Source of the DNA: Apus apus | Lineage: Eukaryota > Chordata > Aves > Apodiformes > Apodidae | NCBI RefSeq assembly: GCF_020740795.1 | Contig: NC_067295.1 | Coordinates: forward strand, 3,100,501-3,164,500 | DNA length: 64,000 nt | Direction of reading: 5' to 3' | Shown here: piece by piece, positions 1-12,800 of the stretch | How positions within the stretch are numbered: the stretch's first letter is position 1 | Layout of the letters: each line of letters starts with the position of its first letter | Notes under the pieces: generated by a model | What the model saw: only the letters and a program-made list of their open reading frames with translations | The model's database searches: none | What the model was told of the DNA's origin: nothing | Translations under genes and position numbers: made by a program

Positions 1-709
1 CAGGAGACGGAGTTAATGGTGCGGCTGTGTCCACAAAGCCTGTAAGAGGTGGCCCGTACGAGTGTGGCTGGCACTGTTAGCTGTGAGGAGGTCAAACACC
101 CTTTACCCCCAGCCACAAGCGCCCACAGAAGGTATTCTGTGAAGCAGGGGGGTCCCTTCCTCTGGCACTGGTGGCAGGAGGAGACGCCAGTGTTACTAAC
201 GCGTAAGGGAACGAGCTGCCGCAGCTCTCCGGAGGATCAAAAGAGGAGGGAAGATGATTTGCTGGCTGGAGTTTAAAAGATATCAGAGCCAAACAGCTTC
301 TAAATTGAACCCTGGGCTTGTGCTGCTGTGACCCACAAAGGGGATGGGCAGCTTGTGCTGAACAGTAGCCAGAGGAAAGGGGGAACCCAGCACAACTGAA
401 TCCAAGTGGTTTCACAATACCTGGTAGGAATCCAGAGGAGCCTTGATATAGGAACAGTATTTCATATTCCTATGCACAAATTAAAGCCACATTTTCAACC
501 CTCTTTGAAATCTGCACGCGTAAGAGTAACTCAGCATTATCAGCATCCCCACAAAGTGTCTCCAGATTGAGCCCAGAAAGAGGGATGTGAGAAAGAGCCA
601 CAGCTTCCAGGAATGGAAAGGCTCAGAAAGAGGAAAGAAAGGGGAGAAGGGAAGTTACTCCTGCACAGCAGACCAGACAACTGCAGGGGCTGCTGAACTC
701 CCTCCTTAC
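1..709 (-). other. MPRIP: MPRIP intron 13 (5' part only)
   Basis: This is intronic sequence after the donor at 709-708. I looked for the expected next MPRIP coding segment in all minus-strand frames and did not find it. No repeat family or RNA gene was recognised. Confidence 0.8.
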
Positions 710-819
710 CTGGTTACATCGGGAGCAGTGGTGGGGCGAACATGCTTCATGATGGTCTGGATCCAGTTGCGACGAATGCCCGATGTCATGGCAGAGAGGG
801 TGAACTCCCCTTCCTTCGT
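710..819 (-). CDS. MPRIP: MPRIP exon 13 (residues 569-604), end of PH domain 2
   Basis: The exon encodes [20 protein letters not shown] then [16 protein letters not shown] plus two bases (AG) of the next codon. It holds the last strands and the C-terminal helix of PH2, with its conserved tryptophan in RRNWIQ. The acceptor is TCTCCCTAG|ACGAAG and the donor ACCAG|GTAAGG. This is the last coding exon in the window; the next must start left of base 1. Confidence 0.96.
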
Positions 820-3800
820 CTAGGGAGAGAGGAGGATCAGCTCAGAGCAGCTGACTGCATCCACCAACACCTTCCCACCGCCCCCCATACCACCCTGTAC
901 CCAGCCCCGAGCCCCTCCATCCCCCAGCACACTCATGGTGAGAATTAGCATTTCTCAGCCATCAGGCTGGTTTTGCTGTAGCTGAGACCCTAAGACTGAG
1001 ACAAAATCTTCCCTTTCCCCCTCCATATTTTGTGGAACCAGAAAACTGGCCCTCAAATCCAAGGCCACAGCTCTCTGAAGCACAGTGGGGGATGCTGTGT
1101 GGCCTCTTAGGTGTGTGGGGAGATGTTTCCCTTGCCACAGACAAGCAGCAGCACAGCATGAGCAGCCCTGCTGGCCATCCCACAGCCAGGCTCTTCCTCC
1201 TCCCCACGTTTTCCTTACATGGATCTGGAAGCCGTAGTTGCGCTGAACTGGGTACTCAGTAACATCATAGCAGGTGGATAAATCAATTTCTCCATCCAGG
1301 TCAGCTGCCTGGAGAGAGAAAAGGTAAAATCAGCCATAATGCTCTGCCACCCCAAAGCATGGTGGGCTCACAGGGAGGCACACAGCAGGTCCTCAAGAAG
1401 CACAAAGTCCTGAAGAGCGATGCTCCAGGACCTTAGCATCTGGGAAGACAACCTGCCCAGGGTCAGTCTGGGAGCACCTGGGGCTTCTTTGGGTGCAGAG
1501 TGATGGGTGGAATGTCCATGAGGTGGACACTTACCTCCTCCGCCACCGAATCCCGGTAGTATCTCAGGCTCTGGTCAGTCAACACAAACCAGTGTTTCTT
1601 CCACTAGGAAAATAACCAAAATGGGGCAGTTAAGTCCTGCTCCTTCCCCACCAGTGAAGCCAGGCAGCTCATTATCCAGCAGAGATGTCCTGCAGGGAGG
1701 CAGCTGGCAGCTTCTCCCCTCCCAGCTCCACACCCAACTTCACCAAGACACCCTCCCAGGATGAAGGGGAGACCCCAACAGGCAGGAACACAAGGGACAC
1801 CATGATGGTTGGCAGTGCCAGGACCAGCAGAGCACCAGAACCTCAGTGGCACCAACCCTGTGTGCAACAGTGAAACACAGCAAGAGCCACAGGGACAGCA
1901 AGAGCCTTCCCATTAGCTCCACTGCCAAGATGACGCTTTTAGTGGCTGCACTTAAAGCCTTGGAGGGAGGCTTTTTTAAAAAAAGGCAAAAAAAAAAGCA
2001 GTAAAACATCCGTGTTTTATCTGCAGTAACTAGAAATTGAGTTGGAACCTATTCCTGGCCCTTACACTATACAAAGACTCTTTCTGCATGCTCCCAGACA
2101 GGCACAAGTACCCAAGGCATCTTTCTGATAACAAAGCACTTGCTCCAGCAGCTGATTCCCCCGAGCTGCCTGCAGCCCTGCCCTCAGGCCCAGGGCCCAG
2201 CACACCAGTGGTATCTGCAGTGGAGTCCAGGCCATGGCACTTGCAGCCACAGGTGAGTCACCCTCATTCTCCCTCAACAGTCTGAACAGAGGGAAGGAAT
2301 CCAAGGAAGGGCAAGTCTGCAAGCAGCCAGGGCACCCGTGCTGTCTGGGCTTCAGTGCCCATTTCTAAGGCTCTAATAAAGCAGCACATCCTGCATCCCT
2401 CCAGGAATGGAGAGGAGGAAAGTGCCAGCAGCTGCTTCCCTCAGTGTCAGCTCAGAGACATTTATTTAGTTCCTGGCCCTGCCCAGGAGCTCAGGAGATC
2501 TTATCTGAGCCTCCTCTCTGATGCCAAAGAGGTTGCTAGGTCACAAGGGAGATGAGCCTAACAGAGAACAGGAACATGAAACCACTGCTGCTGTCCAAGA
2601 TGCACCAGCTCCCTAGAAACCTATGACATGATATCCATCTGCGGGGCTTCAAAACCTCCCCATGACAGAGCACCAGCTACTCCCACTCCAAGACAAAGGC
2701 TGTTTGCACAGGGCTCAGTCACAACCAGGGCTGCCTGGCTCCAGAGTTGCAAATTCCTTGTCACTGCTCTGCCCAAATGCTTACATCTGGTTTCTCTCAT
2801 CTGGAGCACGGCCCAAGACTGCTCTACCCTGCAAGGACATCAGGGCTTTGTCAGTGCTGAGAGCAGCCCCACGCACAGTGTGCACAGCTGGGAGGTCAGA
2901 ACGAGTGTTGTCTGCCAGCAACTGGGACCAAAAGGCAGAGCTTCCCCTGGACTCACCTGCCCATCCTCGTACTGCTTTGTCAACCAGCCCTTCTTAAAAT
3001 TCAGCAGGTCAGGCTGCAAGAAAGGAGAGAGGGGATGAGAGGGGAGGGAAGAAACATCTGTGCCCAGAAGACAACAGCAGCAGCTTGATGAAACACAGCA
3101 CAGCAATAAAAAGAGACCAGCAACAGTTAAACTGGACCATTATCCTGTGTGGTGGATAAACGTTCGCTCCCAGGAGGAGCAGAGATTCACAGCATGGTTT
3201 ACTCAGGCTGTTCTTTTCCTAGCACTTGTCTTGCAATTTCCTACTGTAGAACCAGCATTACAGAGGAAGCAGAAGCAAGGAATTAGCAAGAGTGCAGGCA
3301 CTTTTGTCCTTCTATTATATACTAACAAAGGACAAACTATGTGCTATTGAGGCAAGACTGCAGGGTTCACAGTAAGACTGAGTTCCCAAGGCCTGGAAAT
3401 ACAGGGATTCTCAGTTCTGCACCACCCAAACATCACCTGCTCCTCCCTCCAAAGGGGGTGCACTGGGATGTTGAAGGTCTGAGAAAAGCAACCAAGACAG
3501 CATGGGATAACTCCTGCCAGCCCTTCCTCCCAGCCCTGCCCACACAGGGAAGGATGTGGTGGAAATGCTTTCACTCCCTGGAGGCTGAGCTCCTCCAGCT
3601 GCTCCACGTGCTGCAGAGTGGAGGAGGACAGGACAGCACTGTGTGAAATGCAGCTGTAGCCTCTGGAATGGGCTACAGCAAGGAGAGAAACAGAAAACTG
3701 GGGTCTGGAAGCCTATTTGATCAAACCAATGCTGTGGGGTGGCACATCCCACATTCAAGTGCTCCCACGGTGGCAGGAACCCAGCCCTGCTCCACAAAAA

Positions 3801-6800
3801 CACATGGAAAAGTAAATGCCACCTTGCCCTTCCTGAATTCCTAGAGGGTTAGAGGAGGGAGCAGACAGACCCCAGCCTGTGCAGCCCTGGCTGTGATGTG
3901 GCTGTGAGCAAGAAACCTGCCAAGCTCCACCAGGACCTGCTGACCAGGCAGCGATAAACCATGAACCAACTATGGAGAAAACTGCGTTTGCGAAGATAAT
4001 ATCCCCCCCTGAATCAGGCTATGAGAGCTGGGCATCCTAACCTCAGCCCTCAGTCACCCTCAGAGAGCAGCAATATCACCACCTGCCTGCTTCTCCTCTG
4101 CCAAAGTGCAAGTGGGATTGTGATTCCAAGATCTGGGTCCCTTTTAAGCTCTTTCTTATAGAACAGAGAGCATCAAACAAAGGTTCTGATTTTGGAGCAA
4201 AAATAACCAGCTCTCAACCACACACTTTGCTGAGAAGGAAAATGGAAGCAGTGCAAGTGTCACAGTTGCTCACGGGCTTGCTATTTATCAACTGAGAAGA
4301 AGCATAGGACACAAATCTCATGCAAAAGCAGATCAATCCCTTCCTAGCAGCATCCATACTACTTTACAACACTTCTTCTTATCCTTAAAGTTTAAGCAAT
4401 GGTGTAGAAGCAGCTAGAGACGAAAGATGCTGCTAAGCAGTATATGCAGGTTTCAGACTGGGCTACAGCAAGACACTGCAGAAGCACCTGGAGCAGGAAG
4501 GTTCTTCCTGCAGGTCCTGCTCTTCCACAGAAACCCCTTTGCTTTCCACCGAGCACCTGGTCAAGGCAGGAGAGCAGGGGCTTTGCCCAAAGCTGCTGAA
4601 GCACAAAAAGTTTGGGACCAGCTAAAGGGTGCAGGCATTAGAAACCAACAACAGCTGAAGCAGTTGGTGCTTGGCTGTGTGCAAGCCACAGCTCTGCTGT
4701 AATTCACTGAGCCTAAGAAGGGATGAACTCTCCTTCTGCTTTTATCCTGAGGGATAACCCATCTGATCCGACCCAGCGAACCTGACAGGCAGAGCAGAAT
4801 CTTGCAATCACAGTCAGAAGCCAGCAGGAGTGCAGGTTTTTCTTATGTTGCTATTTTTATAGAAAGAGTGGCACAATCAAGGCATATGTAATGCAAGGAA
4901 AAAGTTTTCTTCATGCTTGCTGCATGATTTTCTTGCCTTCACTAGATGATGTGCACCACCACTTGAAGTGCACTTCTCGCACCTTTTCATTACCACCAAG
5001 AATTTTAAAATCACTTTTGTGGCTGCACAAGTCTACATGAAAAGCTACTACTGAAATGCTAAGCTACTGCCTTTTTCTGAGAAGTCCTTCAATAGAAGCT
5101 GTCCATCCACGAAAAATGCAGCTCATATTTACAATGGCTGTGTAATCTTTTTGACAGATTAGCAAGTGTATTTATTTTGTTCCTACAGAGGGTGGTAAGT
5201 GAAAGGAGAGTGTTTTGTGTTTGTTCTGTATTGTTTGCCTCCACGTCTGGTGAGCATTTGAAACCTGCAAAGGGAGGAAAGCTGAAGAGGGCAGGCTCAG
5301 CTTTCGTCCCCCTCACACCCACTTGCAACTGCATCAACATCAAGGAAGCAGCATCAAAAACTAGGCCATGTGGTAGCTCTCCTTAACACAGCAAGTGTGA
5401 AGAGTGAAGCCAAGTCACTAAAACCTGCTCCAAATCCAGTTGTATCCTATGTCCTACGTGCTGGCTACAGGAAAAGTTTTCACCAGTCCTGCCCAGGAGG
5501 AGCCTCTCACACCCTGCCCCCAGGCAGAGGGCACAGCCCCAGTGGCTCACCGTCATGGAGGACTCTGTGGACCTTCTGTCCAGTGACTTTGCCCGGCGAT
5601 GTGGGGACAGGGGAGACGCAGACACATCCAGGATGGAACCCACAGCTGCACCCTCGCAAGTGAAGTCCTGTGTAAACAGCATTAGCCCAGATCAGTGCAG
5701 GAACTAGGACACTGAGTCCCACTCTCTTGGCTCATGACATAAAAATCCACGTATTTAAGGGGCATCTCAGGCTCAGAACAAGTTTCATTGGTAATACATT
5801 TTTTTTGTCCTCTCAGGCATTAATTTGTTCCCAATATATCTAAGCATATCTGGGACTCTCAAGACCGCCTGTTTCTTTTGTTACTTCACCCCATCCTGGT
5901 GTGTCCTGCCGTGCCAGATCTCAGGTTTCTCTCTACTTTGGAGGAAGGAGAAAAGACAGCTTGATTTTCCACTCTGATCTGCAGCTGGGCCAAAGGAGCA
6001 GAGCAACAAGCAGCACACCTGCACAGACTGAGCACACAGAAGCTGTTTGGCTCCTGCGTGGGCCTCCCTGTGACTCAGGGACAAACCTGACAGCTAAACC
6101 CTCTATCCTGGGCTGTGGGATCCCAGATGCCACCCTCCCAACCCCACCATGAGACCTCAGCTGAGGAGCTTACCCGTTTCCGTGGGAAAACCCTCTTCTC
6201 ACTCCTGCCCTGCCGGGTCTCACTGGAAAGGGCAGCACTGGCCAACACGTTCGTCTCCATGTGCTCTGCATTCTCAATATCTAATGCCTCAAATTTTTCT
6301 ATGACCTGGGATCGCCTGGAAAACAGGGAGAAAGGGGAAACCAGAGCCAGTTTAAACACAAGAGCAGCAACTGCGCTGAGCTGTACAAACCCACAAATGT
6401 CAGGCTGCAGAATTGCTCGACCCAGTGTTGATGCACACCTGGCTTTTGGTTCCTGGTTCTCCATGAGCTCTGCTGTGCACAAACCTGGGGCAAAACGCCC
6501 CGATCTGGCAGGCACCTGCAGCCAAAGTGGGGGAAAACCTCACACTGCTCAACTCCACAAATAACTTAAATATCTAGAAAACCCTTGCAAAACCAGCAAT
6601 AATGTTTTACTTGTAAATTTTACAGCCCACTGAGATGTGGGGATTATTGAGTAGCTTTAGCTTAAGCTTTGTCTTTACTTTCTAGCACTGCAGCTATTGA
6701 TGGTCCTCTGGCCACAGAGCAGAGACACATCAGACCAGGCTGGGTGCAGAGTAACAGGTACCTACGGGTCACCCTGTGTGTTCACTGCAACAAATACCCT

Positions 6801-9800
6801 GTAAATACTCAGCCTCATGTGGGAAACATCCACAGGGTTGCACTGGGTGAGGAGCACCTGCAGGTGCCTCCAGACAACAGGTCTGGCTCATAGAGGCTGT
6901 GCCAGCTGAAGAGGAGATGAGGAGCACCCTGTGCAGGTACAGCAGGACATCCTCTGCAAAACCCCAGGGCTCTGCCCTCCTCTCAAACAGGTCTGCAAAT
7001 CCAGTATGGACAGGAGGGAGCATAACTTGGTCTTTCAGACACCACCTGGGTGGCCCATCTCACCGTGGCACACATGACATTGACGACAGAGGAGAACTGT
7101 GAAGGCATGTGGATAGAGCAAGAGCTAATCTCAGATCAAACCCAATTGGGATGCTCCTAAGAGCAAGCAAACAACAGGCCTTTGCAGGTGAATTAAAAGC
7201 ACCATTTCAGCATGAAAAGCTGCTCCATGACCCACTGGAGAGGAAATACTGGAATTTTCAAAGGACCTACTGGTGTCTGAGTTTGAGTGCCCGGGGGTTC
7301 AGGCAAGTATCAACTTCAGGTCTTTAATCACAACCTGGGAATGTGAAGCAATAACCCACCATCAAACACATGCCAGCTGAGCTCCAAGCTGTGAGGTTTA
7401 ATGCTTAATTTCAAACATCCCCAAAAAGCTCAAGCCAGGTGGGTTCCTGACCCAAAATCTGGACACACACGTGCTGCACCTGAACTCAGAGCTGGTTGTT
7501 CTGTGTGAACCTCTAATGTGCACAAAAATTATAATGGCAACCACATGAGGGGAAACAGGTTATCCAAAGAAAACACTTTTAACACTTCCCACAGAAAGGA
7601 ACAGCAGGTTAAGAACTCAAAAAACATGAGATGTTCAGTTTTCAACCAACATTTGCACCAAATTCCATAAACGAGACGAACAGTCTGAGCACATCACCTC
7701 CCCTGATGGGCTGAGGGCCTCCCACTGCTGCTCAGAGCCAGGCTGCCAGGACCAGGCTCTGAAGCCCATAAACAAAGAGGAAGGGACAAAATCTGTGGAG
7801 AAGACTTTGCTTTAGAAATTCAAATGATTCTCATGTTTTTATGGGACATCTGTTCATCCTCTGCCACCTCCCAGTTTGCAGACTGGGAGCAGGTAGATGC
7901 CAGGCTCACTCATAGCTCCCAATCCCCCCGGAATGTTCTGCTCACGAGATGTCCGTTCACATAAGCCAACCCATGGAGGATAAATCTACATCCTCTGTTC
8001 ACCAACAGATGGGGAACTGGTTCGGACTTACAATTTTTCAACCTTTTTTACACTGGCCCAGCCTTCTCTGAGTCTCAGTTTAGGAGGGAGTAAGAGGTCC
8101 ATGAATTAACATTGTCTGTGCCCTGTTAGGTGAAGGCTTGAAGAAAAACAAAATCAGGAGAAAAAACAAACCAACCCAACCAAAAAAAAACCAAAAACAA
8201 ACGTAAAACAAAATCAAAAGCAGGTTGATTTCTCATGAAAGGGGCTGCACCACCAGGTTGTTCTACGGCTTGAGATTGAGATGAGATGGTAGCGAAGCAG
8301 GCGAAGTAAAGGCGGACACGTCACACAGCAACACAGCAGGAGAAGGTGGAGAGCAACAAGACCTGGAAGAAAACAAGGCTGGAAAATGAATGAACAGAAG
8401 AGGAAATTATATATATCTGCATCTACATACAAAACAAAAATAAAAATCATTCCAGTAATTTTTTCATTGAAAAAGGGAGGAGAAAAATCAATCACTGCGA
8501 CCCAATCACAGCCCCAAGGGTTAATATCATCTGGATTACAGGAAAGAATCATTTTTTTCCCATTAGCTCAACATTTCAGAAAGGTTACTGCTAAAGAACC
8601 TGGGGGGGACAGGGAGGGAAAGGGCCCTCCTCTCCTTCCCACCATGCTGAGGAGAGAGCTGCTCCCTCCAAACAGCAACTCTGCCTTGGCAAAATCAGGT
8701 TGTGGACAGGTATGAAGGAGCATTTTAAAAGCTGCAGTGCCATTTAGTGCTTTCTCAACTATGAAGCTCATCCCAAGGAGTTCCTTGGCCATGCAGGCTG
8801 TTAATCTTTTCCAGGCTACTAAATCTGAGCTGCAGATCTCAGCTGTTAGGTGGAGGGTGTGGGTGGTGGGCAGGAAAGCTATAAAGACCAGCACAAGCTA
8901 TCGTTAAAGTGATTTTCTTTGATTGGAAGAAAGGGCTTGGTTTTATTGGATTCATTCATTATTTAGCAGCAGGAAAGACAGTGAGTGTCAGGAAAAGGAA
9001 GAATTTCCCAGAAAGGTCACAAAAATGAAGAGGGTAGTTTTATCAGAAGAAAAACCCCTTTACTTAGGAGAGCAGGCACTTCTCTCTACAGGTAGAAGCA
9101 GCATTCAGAGCAGAGCCTTACACCTCAAGAAGCTCCAGAGAAAGAATTTGAAAAAACAAAACTCTTTTAAGCCATTTCAGGCAGCTCTGCTGCTTATCAA
9201 GGCTAGAAATACTCCTCAGGCCCCTGACCACATGCCTACAGCAAATCTGGCAGATGCCACCCAGGACTCTTGCCAGAGGGAGCAGAACGAGGGGTCAACC
9301 AGGAAAGCTGTGGTTACAGAGGCTGCATCCCTGGAAGTGTGCAAGAAAAGCCAAGTTTGCCAACCAGAAATCCCAATGCTCCCCAGGGAGCAGCCAGAGG
9401 CAGACAAGCCTGCAGCCAGAGGAAGGGGCTCAGACCTCTGCATCCCAGGGACTCCCCACCCAATGGTGGTCTCCTTCCCAATGCCGGTAACACCTTCCTG
9501 AGATGTGCCAGGATTTATCTCTGTTACTCTGCTGGGATATGGGGCCTAGCACCCAAGGTTGTCCCTACAGCCGTCTCCCACTGTGATTCTGTGTGCAAAA
9601 TAGGCTTCAAGATTTATCTGTGGGGTTTCCAAAGAGCTGCTCCTGCTCTTTTGCCCTAGGGATGGGTCTGAGATGGGAGACTGGAGGCACAGCTCAACCT
9701 CTCTGGACACAGCCCCCCATCCTGCCACGTGCCAGCAGAGGGAACCCGCACTCCTCCGCTCCGCCATGCATGCCAAAATCATGGAGATTATCTCCTGGCT

Positions 9801-12800
9801 TCTGATTCATGGTTCTGAGCAGCTGTGAGCTCAGACGCTTGCCCGGGGCGTGGAGGCAGCATCAGGTACGAATAGTCAACATAGAAAACTTCCTGCACAG
9901 TCCTGGACTCGTGTAATATCTCTTACCATAAGGACACAGGACAAGAAGCCCAAAAAACAGCTTTATCTGGAGCTAAGACTACAGGGATGTCACTCAGGAT
10001 GCAGCACTGGGTACTTAAAATAATTCTTCTCCATCCCTAGCTCTGACACTCACACTGATTTATGGTGGGCAAATGGCAAATGGGAGGAAGAGCTGAAAAT
10101 ACCAACAAAATCTGAGCAAGTTTGTCTGGCTGCACTGAGGGATGAAAGGCTGATCTGAACCATGCTCAGCCAGCACCTGTGGGGGGATGCAGACAGGCAG
10201 TTTCAGGCAAGTGTTCCCAGACACGTTAGTGGGTTACTGAGAAGGATTATTAGAAATGGTGTTAAACCCAGGGGAAAACACTGACCACACAGCATAGAAA
10301 TGAGTTCTGGTATTTGCTCAACTTCAAACAGCACAGCCCTAGCTTGGAGGAGTAAAATGAGAGGGAAATGTGGACTAGGTAAACTCAAATTTAAAAAGCA
10401 GCCAAGCTGAGCTGAGCAGGGTGCTGGTGAATGTTAATTCTCTGGTGCCCTGCTGGACTGCCTCTAGTGCCCTGCCGAGTCCACCCAAGATCAGCCTCTC
10501 CACCCTCACCACCCCCAGGGGCCCACAGCCAGGTTACCAGAAGAGAAAGCAAACATGCTCGTCCCTGAATGCTGCCCACCCAGCTGCCCCTGATCACAGC
10601 ACACTGCTCCAGCACCATGGGCTGTGAACCTCAGCCAGACCCCCTGGCAGGTGAGGACCCCTCGCCCTGCTCCCAGCCATCACTCTCCTCCCAAACACTG
10701 CACCAGGCTCAGTGCCACGGGCAGCAGCCCCTCTGTGCCTGGTGCAGCACCCACTCCCTTCCCTGCACCCATCCAGCTCTGATAAAGGTCCTGAGCTGAC
10801 ATAGGGGAATTTCTGCCAATACTGATAAAGCACTAAAAACCTGTTAACAGCCCCAGGAGCCCAGCTGGGCTGGGAAAAAGACTTCCCCTGGAAAAAGGCA
10901 CCCATCAGCAGGCAAGGAGCAGGGCTGACATTAAAGGACAGTCTCTGGCAGCAGCATCCTCTCCCAGGCCCTGTTAGCTGCCTGTAAATTTGATCCTGCC
11001 TGTCCTCGCCTGGTATATCCCAGCTCAGTGTGGGATCCCAGTGCTGCATGATAACCCCAAGGCTGGAGTAAGGGACAGTTGGCACCAGAGGAACATGCTG
11101 TCCTCTCACACGGGCTGGGTGCTGGCCAGGGTGCCCTGTGCAAGAAAACCCAGGGGGGACCCAATCACACCCATGCATGGGTCAACATGCACCTGCTCAG
11201 CCTGCAAACCAGCAGCCACCAGCCTCTTCCCAGCCTTGTCCTGAGCCAGGGGACCTGCATGGCATCCTTCTGCTCCCACCCAATTCCCGAGGCAGAGAAA
11301 GTCAAGCCCATGCTCTTCTCCTTTATCCCCAGTCTGGCACTCGTTGTGCCAAGGCTGGGCTGGGTTTGATGTCCTCCTGCCAACCAGTGGCACCGGTACA
11401 AAGCTGCACCACCCTCCCCAGACCCACTCCCAGCTTCCAGTGTGAGGAAGCCAGGCTGGAAAACAGTCCTTTAGGGGCTGGGAGGAATCCGAGGAGAAGC
11501 ATCTGCTGAAACCTTGCGAGAGAGAACATGCCCGGAGGAAAACCAGGGCAAGAAAATCAGACTGGCAGGCGGCCCTCTCGCCCGGGGCCTGTCTCCTGGT
11601 TTGCTCTGCTGCCCTCACAGCACAAATGTGTCTCTCCCAGGGCGAGTCAAGCCCGTCCTTCTCCTCGCCTGGAGAGGGGGCGGACGCCCTCCCCGTCCTC
11701 CTCCACACGGAGACGTTTTCACAGCCCGCTGCGCCCTGCCTGGGCGCTGCACCCGCCTCTCCTCTCCCAGATTAATGCCCTGACATTTTGAAACCTCTCT
11801 CAGCTCATTAGGCAGTTGCGTAATGCCGTTCAGAGAGCTAACCTAATTAATGGTGCCAGCTGCCAGCGTGTGCCACCAGGGGAGGGGATGGGGCAGGGAT
11901 GGGGAGGGTGGGCTTGCTCGGAAATATGGCCAGCAAACATCACCCACCTCAGCTGGCTGGCCCCAAAGCAGCCAGGTGGGGTGACACCTGCCCGCTGGCA
12001 CTAAGGACATCTCACTGCCTGCTGGGTGTGGTTGGGCATCCTTAAACCCAGGGGCACTGTAATATAAAGGGGTTTCACCCAGCAAAAACAGCCTGCTCTG
12101 CCCGGGGCTGCGGCAGGGACCTGTTGCCACTGCCAAGCATGCAAGGAGGAGATGAGCCACTCATCCCTTACCTTCTCTCATTGCCAAAGAGCCGGGCCAC
12201 TTCTTCTCTCCCAGGGCTACGGGCCCGGGTTCTCCGCTCTAGCCGCTTCCTCTCCACCTGGAAGGCCTCACGATTACTGATCCTAATGGCCTTGGGAACG
12301 TCGGCCAGGGTGGTGTACTGCCGGCTGGCTTTAAAAGAAAGGGGACGCCCCGATTTTTCAGCTCCCCTTCCTACATCTCTGCTGCTGGAGTCCTTGTGCA
12401 TGGGGCAACTGCTCTTCGAGTCCAAGGAGTTCAGAGAGAAGCTGTGAATCATTCGGTCGCCTGATCGGGTACCTGGGGAAGGAAAGGGCTGGGCATGCTC
12501 CTGCGAGGGCGATTTGGGATAACTGTACCTGTTGTTCGGGGTGCTGGGGCTGGGTGGGCTCGGTGGGGGTGGCAGCTGCTGCTCTTCCAGCTTCGAGTCT
12601 TGCTTGGTCTTCTCCAAGGAAAAGTACCCGCTCTCGACTCGCGTCTTCCGCCCACAGTCTATCCGGTCTCCGTTCATGGAGCTCTCGTCTAAGGGACAGA
12701 AAAGTCACTGCATTTCATTTCAAGTCCAAGCCGTGCTTTTAACAAAAAACACCCTGATTCCACCCAGGAAGAGAGCAGGAAATGAAAGCAGAGAGCGTCT

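Larger units (their letters stand above)
6316..12171 (-). other. MPRIP: MPRIP intron 7
   Basis: This 5.9-kb intron lies between exons 7 and 8. It holds an A-rich low-complexity patch at about 8157-8220 and a GC-rich to AT-rich, conserved-looking segment at 11640-11870 listed separately. An open stretch at 8923-9501 on the plus strand has no recognisable domain and is treated as chance. Confidence 0.85.
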
